47,051 nucleotides of DNA from FEN-1297 sp964498065 (GTDB lineage: Bacteria > Bacteroidota > Ignavibacteria > Ignavibacteriales > Ignavibacteriaceae). The translations under genes and the position numbers were made by a program. This document shows, piece by piece, positions 43,696-47,051 of the stretch. The stretch is from the NCBI GenBank assembly GCA_964498065.1, contig CAZCFZ010000027.1, positions 1 to 47,051 of the forward strand, written 5' to 3'. Within the stretch, counting starts at the first letter, position 1; each line of letters starts with the position of its first letter. The notes under the pieces are model-generated. The model was not told the origin of the DNA, searched no databases, and saw only the letters and a program-made list of their open reading frames with translations.

Positions 43696-44856
43696 ATGAA
43701 AAATTTTTTTATTATTATTCTTGACGGGGTTGGAATCGGCGAATTACCGGATGCCATAAATTACGGGGATGTCGGGAGTAATACACTTTATAATATATCA
43801 AAAGCTGTAAATGGACTGGAATTACCTAATTTGCAGCGATTAGGTCTTGGTAATATTCATGATATTTTGGGAGTACCTCAAACTGAAAATCCGTTAGCAT
43901 CGTATGGTAAAATGAAAGAAGTTTCGAAAGGGAAAGACTCTACAACAGGACATTGGGAGCTGGGAGGATTATATGTTGACACAGACTTCTCTTATTTCCC
44001 GAACGGGTTCTCAAAAGAAATAATTGATAAATTTATAAAATTAACAGGGTGTAACGGAATACTTGGAAATAAACCTGCATCAGGAACCGAAATTATAAAA
44101 GAATTGGGAGACGAGCATGTTAAAACCGGATACCCGATAGTTTATACTTCCGCCGATTCGGTTTTTCAAATTGCTTGTCATGAAGAAATAATCCCTTTGA
44201 AAAGATTATATGAAATATGCGAAATTACCAGACATCAAGTGTTAACCTTTCCATTAATTGTAGGAAGAGTAATAGCTAGGCCATTTGTCGGGAAATCCGG
44301 AAATTATACACGTACTACCAACCGAAAAGATTTTTCTTTAAATCCTCCTTCCGAGACAATCCTTGATCTTTTAAGCAGGAATAATTTAACCACTGTTGCA
44401 ATCGGCAAAGTGAATGATCTCTTTAATTATAGAGGGATTAAAATACAAGAGAAAACAAAATCCAATGAAGAAGGCTGTAATAAATTAAAAGAATATGCAT
44501 CTAAAGTCAGAGATAGTTTGATATTTGCAAATCTGGTAGATTTTGATGTTTATTTCGGCCATCGAAATGATCCTGAAGGATTTGCAAAAGCTCTAATGCA
44601 ATTTGATAATTTTTTACCTGAATTCCTTGAGAAATTGGATGATTCGGATGCCGTTGTTATCACAGCAGACCACGGCAACGATCCGACAACCCCAAGTACC
44701 GACCATAGCAGAGAATATGTTCCGTTACTTTTTTATCAGAAGAATAAAACTGCACGTAATTTGGGAATTCGGAATACATTTTCAGATGTTGCTAAAACTG
44801 TTTCAGATTATTTTAACTTAAATGATGAATTAAAGGGAACCAGCTTTTTGAATTAG
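43696..44856 (+). CDS. deoB: phosphopentomutase
   Basis: 386 residues of the alkaline phosphatase superfamily. Interconverts (deoxy)ribose 1-phosphate and 5-phosphate in nucleoside salvage. Asp10 (LDGVGIGELPDA) is a metal ligand; Thr84 in KDSTTGHWE matches the phosphorylated Thr85 of the Bacillus cereus enzyme; ADHGNDPTTPSTDHSRE near the C-terminus supplies the remaining metal ligands. No other nucleoside-catabolism gene is in view. The next genes encode microcompartment vertex proteins. Confidence 0.97.
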   Translation: MKNFFIIILDGVGIGELPDAINYGDVGSNTLYNISKAVNGLELPNLQRLGLGNIHDILGVPQTENPLASYGKMKEVSKGKDSTTGHWELGGLYVDTDFSYFPNGFSKEIIDKFIKLTGCNGILGNKPASGTEIIKELGDEHVKTGYPIVYTSADSVFQIACHEEIIPLKRLYEICEITRHQVLTFPLIVGRVIARPFVGKSGNYTRTTNRKDFSLNPPSETILDLLSRNNLTTVAIGKVNDLFNYRGIKIQEKTKSNEEGCNKLKEYASKVRDSLIFANLVDFDVYFGHRNDPEGFAKALMQFDNFLPEFLEKLDDSDAVVITADHGNDPTTPSTDHSREYVPLLFYQKNKTARNLGIRNTFSDVAKTVSDYFNLNDELKGTSFLN

Positions 44857-44911
44857 AATATTCATCTAAAATGTTTATAACAAAGTAAATAAAATTTAAA
44901 CCTTCAATCGA

Positions 44912-44940
44912 TTGTATATTTAAAAATTGTAAATTATATT
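44912..44940 (+). promoter_or_regulatory. candidate promoter for the microcompartment/sigma factor genes
   Basis: TTGTAT (44912-44917), 17-base spacer, TATATT (44935-44940), the same -10 as in the rpsL promoter. Predicted start near 44947, about 39 bases before the GTG. The region is AT-rich, so chance is not excluded. Confidence 0.45.
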
Positions 44941-44985
44941 CGTAGTAGTAATACCAAATTACTCACATAATGTTTAGAGGAACAA

Positions 44986-45282
44986 GTGTTTTTAGGGAAA
45001 GTAATCGGTACAGTTTGGTCAACTAAAAAAGATGAGAATTTAGTTGGCGCCAAATTTTTAATTGTAAAGCAGCTTGATTTAAATTTAAAAGAAAAAGATA
45101 ATTTTGTAGTAGCAGTTGATAGTGTAGGTGCCGGTGAAGGGGAAATCGTACTTGTTGCAACCGGAAGTTCTTCTAGACAAACAGAATTCACCAAGAATAA
45201 GCCTGTCGATGCAGTTATAATGGCTATAGTAGATAAACTTGATATTTCGTTGAAAGAATATCTCGAAGAACAAAAAAAATGA
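44986..45282 (+). CDS. EutN/CcmL family microcompartment vertex protein (BMC-P), copy 1
   Basis: 98 residues. Pattern of the pentameric vertex family: start MFLGKVIGTVWSTKKDENL, the strand GAKFLIVKQL, AVDSVGAGEGEIVLVATGSS in the middle, and KPVDAVIMAIVDKL at the end. These proteins cap the corners of protein-shelled organelles. GTG start with TAGAGGAA at 44975-44982. No shell hexamer (BMC-H) or cargo enzyme is nearby. 138 bases before the second copy. Confidence 0.9.
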   Translation: MFLGKVIGTVWSTKKDENLVGAKFLIVKQLDLNLKEKDNFVVAVDSVGAGEGEIVLVATGSSSRQTEFTKNKPVDAVIMAIVDKLDISLKEYLEEQKK

Positions 45283-45420
45283 TAATAAATTAATTTAACA
45301 GACTGGATTTCATTTAATATTAAAGTAATTTATTACGAAAATTTTACCGGCTGTTACATATAAAGAAACTATCTCTTAATTTATTGTTAATAATTCTCAA
45401 TTTTTTTATAGGCATAATAA

Positions 45421-45711
45421 TTGTTCTTAGGAAAAGTAATAGGAAATGTTTGGGCAACAAAAAAATATGCAGCTTTACACAGCTTTAAGTTAATGTTTGT
45501 TCAGCCGATAAATTCTGAAATGGAAAGCTGTGGTGAGCCGATAATTGCTGTGGATACTGTAGGCTCTGGCCCGGGCGAGATAATTTATTATATAACAGCT
45601 TCCGAAGCTGTAATTCCGTTGCCGGTTGATATGGCTCCTGTTGATGCTTCAATAGTTGGAATTGTCGACACAATATATGTAGAAAATAAAAAGAGCGAGG
45701 TGAAACAATGA
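45421..45711 (+). CDS. EutN/CcmL family microcompartment vertex protein (BMC-P), copy 2, divergent
   Basis: 96 residues, TTG start, weak RBS. Same fold pattern as copy 1 (MFLGKVIGNVWATKK; AVDTVGSGPGEIIYYITAS; PVDASIVGIVDTI), but the central strand and the loop between are different, and the Gly-Ser-Ser after the third strand is replaced by Ala-Ser-Glu-Ala. So not a recent duplicate. Its TGA overlaps the sigma factor ATG (ATGA), which indicates translational coupling. The 138 bases in front contain no gene. Confidence 0.87.
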   Translation: MFLGKVIGNVWATKKYAALHSFKLMFVQPINSEMESCGEPIIAVDTVGSGPGEIIYYITASEAVIPLPVDMAPVDASIVGIVDTIYVENKKSEVKQ

Positions 45712-46562
45712 GAATTACCAAGCAATTTACAAATCGCGAAAGTCAATCCCTCGATAAATATTTACAGGAGATCGGGAAAGTAAACCTCCTTTCCCCGGAA
45801 CAGGAAATAGAACTTGCTATAAAAATAAAAAGGGGTGATCAAGGAGCATTAGAGACTCTTACTAAGGCTAATCTTAGATTTGTTGTCAGCGTAGCCAAGC
45901 AGTATCAAAATCAAGGCCTATCGCTTGGCGATTTGATTAACGAAGGAAACCTAGGACTTATTAAAGCGGCGAAAAGATTTGACGAAACGAGAGGGTTTAA
46001 ATTTATTTCATATGCAGTTTGGTGGATTCGTCAATCGATATTGCAGGCTCTTGCAGAACAATCAAGAATAGTTAGATTACCGCTAAACCGTGTTGGCGCA
46101 CTCAATAAAATCGGAAAGGCCTACAGTAACCTGGAACAGGAATTTGAAAGAGAGCCAAATGAAAACGAACTGGCTCAAGAGCTTGATATGGAGGTTAGTG
46201 AGATTGCTGAAACATTAAAAATCTCGGGAAAACATGTTTCGATGGATGCTCCGTTTACGCAAGGTGAAGAAAACAGGTTGCTTGACGTTATTGAAAATGA
46301 CCAGCAGCCGAATCCCGATTTTGCCTTGATGAATGAATCTTTAAAAACTGAAATTGAAAGAGCTCTTGCTACTTTATCCGAAAGAGAATCCGAAGTAATA
46401 AAATTATATTTTGGTTTAAATAAGGAACATTCGTTAACATTGGAAGAAATCGGCGAAAGATTTAACCTTACAAGAGAAAGAGTAAGACAAATCAAAGAAA
46501 AAGCCATACGAAGACTTAGGCATGCTTCAAGAAGTAAAAATTTAAAAGCATATCTAGGCTGA
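45708..46562 (+). CDS. rpoD: primary RNA polymerase sigma factor (RpoD/SigA, short Bacteroidota type)
   Basis: 284 residues. Region 1.2 (SLDKYLQEIGKVNLLSPEQE), region 2 with LRFVVSVAKQYQNQGLSLGD and the -10 recognition helix FISYAVWWIRQSI, region 3, and region 4.2 with the HTH LTLEEIGERFNLTRERVRQI. Region 1.1 is absent, as in primary sigma factors of Bacteroidota. RBS GAGGTGA (45697-45703) lies within the end of the vertex-protein gene. The lipoprotein gene follows 4 bases after the stop. Confidence 0.95.
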   Translation: MRITKQFTNRESQSLDKYLQEIGKVNLLSPEQEIELAIKIKRGDQGALETLTKANLRFVVSVAKQYQNQGLSLGDLINEGNLGLIKAAKRFDETRGFKFISYAVWWIRQSILQALAEQSRIVRLPLNRVGALNKIGKAYSNLEQEFEREPNENELAQELDMEVSEIAETLKISGKHVSMDAPFTQGEENRLLDVIENDQQPNPDFALMNESLKTEIERALATLSERESEVIKLYFGLNKEHSLTLEEIGERFNLTRERVRQIKEKAIRRLRHASRSKNLKAYLG

Positions 46563-46566
46563 TAAG

Positions 46567-47051
46567 GTGACGAAATCTAAGCTTTATATTTTATTAATAA
46601 TTATAACCGGAATTATTTTTTATTCCGGATGCGCTTCTTCTACTAACTCTATCCGTTATGCCGGTAAAACAACTAGCTCTGATAATGAAAATACCTCTGT
46701 ACGTTATTCATCAGGAAATGATGAAAATAATTTAGCTCAAGTTAATAATGCTTCGCTGAAAGACACATCAAGTATTTCTGAAGATTCTCTTACGGCAGAT
46801 CCGGATGTAATCCCGGAAAACAAAGAAAAAATAGATATATCCGATATATTAAGAAAATACGGTTCTTCAAATTCTTCGGATGAACTGGAAGCCGATAAAA
46901 GCAACGCACGTGAAAGAATGCTGATGGAAATAATTGAGTATTTAAATACTCCTTATAAATACGGCGGTAATTCTAAAAAGGGTATCGACTGTTCGGCATT
47001 TACAAAAACCATTTATGAAAAATCATTATCAATCAATTTGGAACGAAGTGC
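46567..47051 (+). CDS. NlpC/P60 family lipoprotein, 3' end beyond window
   Basis: 161 codons are visible, from a GTG at 46567 (TAGG at 46555-46558). The N-terminus has a hydrophobic stretch and a lipobox-like Tyr-Ser-Gly-Cys22, suggesting a lipid-anchored protein. A Ser/Asn/Asp-rich linker (23-110) follows. The NlpC/P60 peptidase domain starts near 117, with TPYKYGGNSKKGIDCSAF and the catalytic Cys at 142; the catalytic His would lie beyond the window. Family members cut peptide bonds in cell-wall stem peptides. Confidence 0.88.
   Translation, partial: MTKSKLYILLIIITGIIFYSGCASSTNSIRYAGKTTSSDNENTSVRYSSGNDENNLAQVNNASLKDTSSISEDSLTADPDVIPENKEKIDISDILRKYGSSNSSDELEADKSNARERMLMEIIEYLNTPYKYGGNSKKGIDCSAFTKTIYEKSLSINLERS

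Noticed and set aside
45295..45323. TTAACA-N17-TATTAA as a promoter between the two vertex genes
   Set aside because: Two poor hexamers in very AT-rich DNA; expected by chance.
1..47051. CRISPR arrays, transposases, integrases, toxin-antitoxin pairs, restriction or phage genes
   Set aside because: None recognised; there is no regularly spaced repeat array, and the window is mostly core translation and transcription genes.

Overview
The window is AT-rich bacterial chromosome and almost certainly comes from the Bacteroidota/Chlorobiota side of the tree, most like the Ignavibacteria. Three things point there. A secreted protein ends in the NYPNPFNPTT type of type IX secretion (T9SS) sorting domain. 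The primary sigma factor is the short (284-residue) Bacteroidota type without region 1.1. A TGTCATTTCGA inverted repeat of a kind I associate with those genomes lies at 2418-2510. The assignment rests on motif recognition, not on a search. All recognised genes lie on the + strand.

Layout. 1-9210: the 3' part of an M16 zinc peptidase, alanine dehydrogenase (ald), a detached nuoG-nuoH-nuoI piece of respiratory complex I, a LamG-like T9SS cargo protein, and the comM/YifB-type AAA+ ATPase. 9500-10505: tRNA-Tyr, tRNA-Gly, tRNA-Thr, rpmG, tRNA-Trp and secE. 10510-21442: nusG, rplK, rplA, rplJ, rplL, rpoB, rpoC, with an attenuator-like hairpin between rplL and rpoB and a clean terminator after rpoC. 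21533-40969: a promoter close to TTGACA-N17-TATAAT, then the str, S10, spc and alpha operons fused into one run (rpsL to rplQ), closed by a strong terminator. Inside the spc part, between rplR and rpsE, sits a palindromic AT-rich repeat followed by a tRNA-Gln gene, the only one of the five tRNAs with an encoded CCA end. The run includes rpmJ (37 codons).

41124-47051: engB (ribosome-assembly GTPase), a membrane GAF-GAF protein with a degenerate GGDEF domain, deoB (phosphopentomutase), two different EutN/CcmL-type bacterial microcompartment vertex proteins, the primary sigma factor gene overlapping the second of them by ATGA, and the start of an NlpC/P60 lipoprotein that runs off the end.

How it fits together: most of the window is the core translation and transcription machinery (about 30 ribosomal proteins, EF-G, EF-Tu, IF-1, all RNA polymerase core subunits, NusG, SecE, SecY, Map). 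The least explained part is the right end, where shell-vertex proteins are coupled to the housekeeping sigma factor without any BMC-H shell gene or recognisable cargo cluster in view. Starts were revised against ribosome binding sites for nuoI, rpmG, secE, rplC, rpsE, rpmD and infA.
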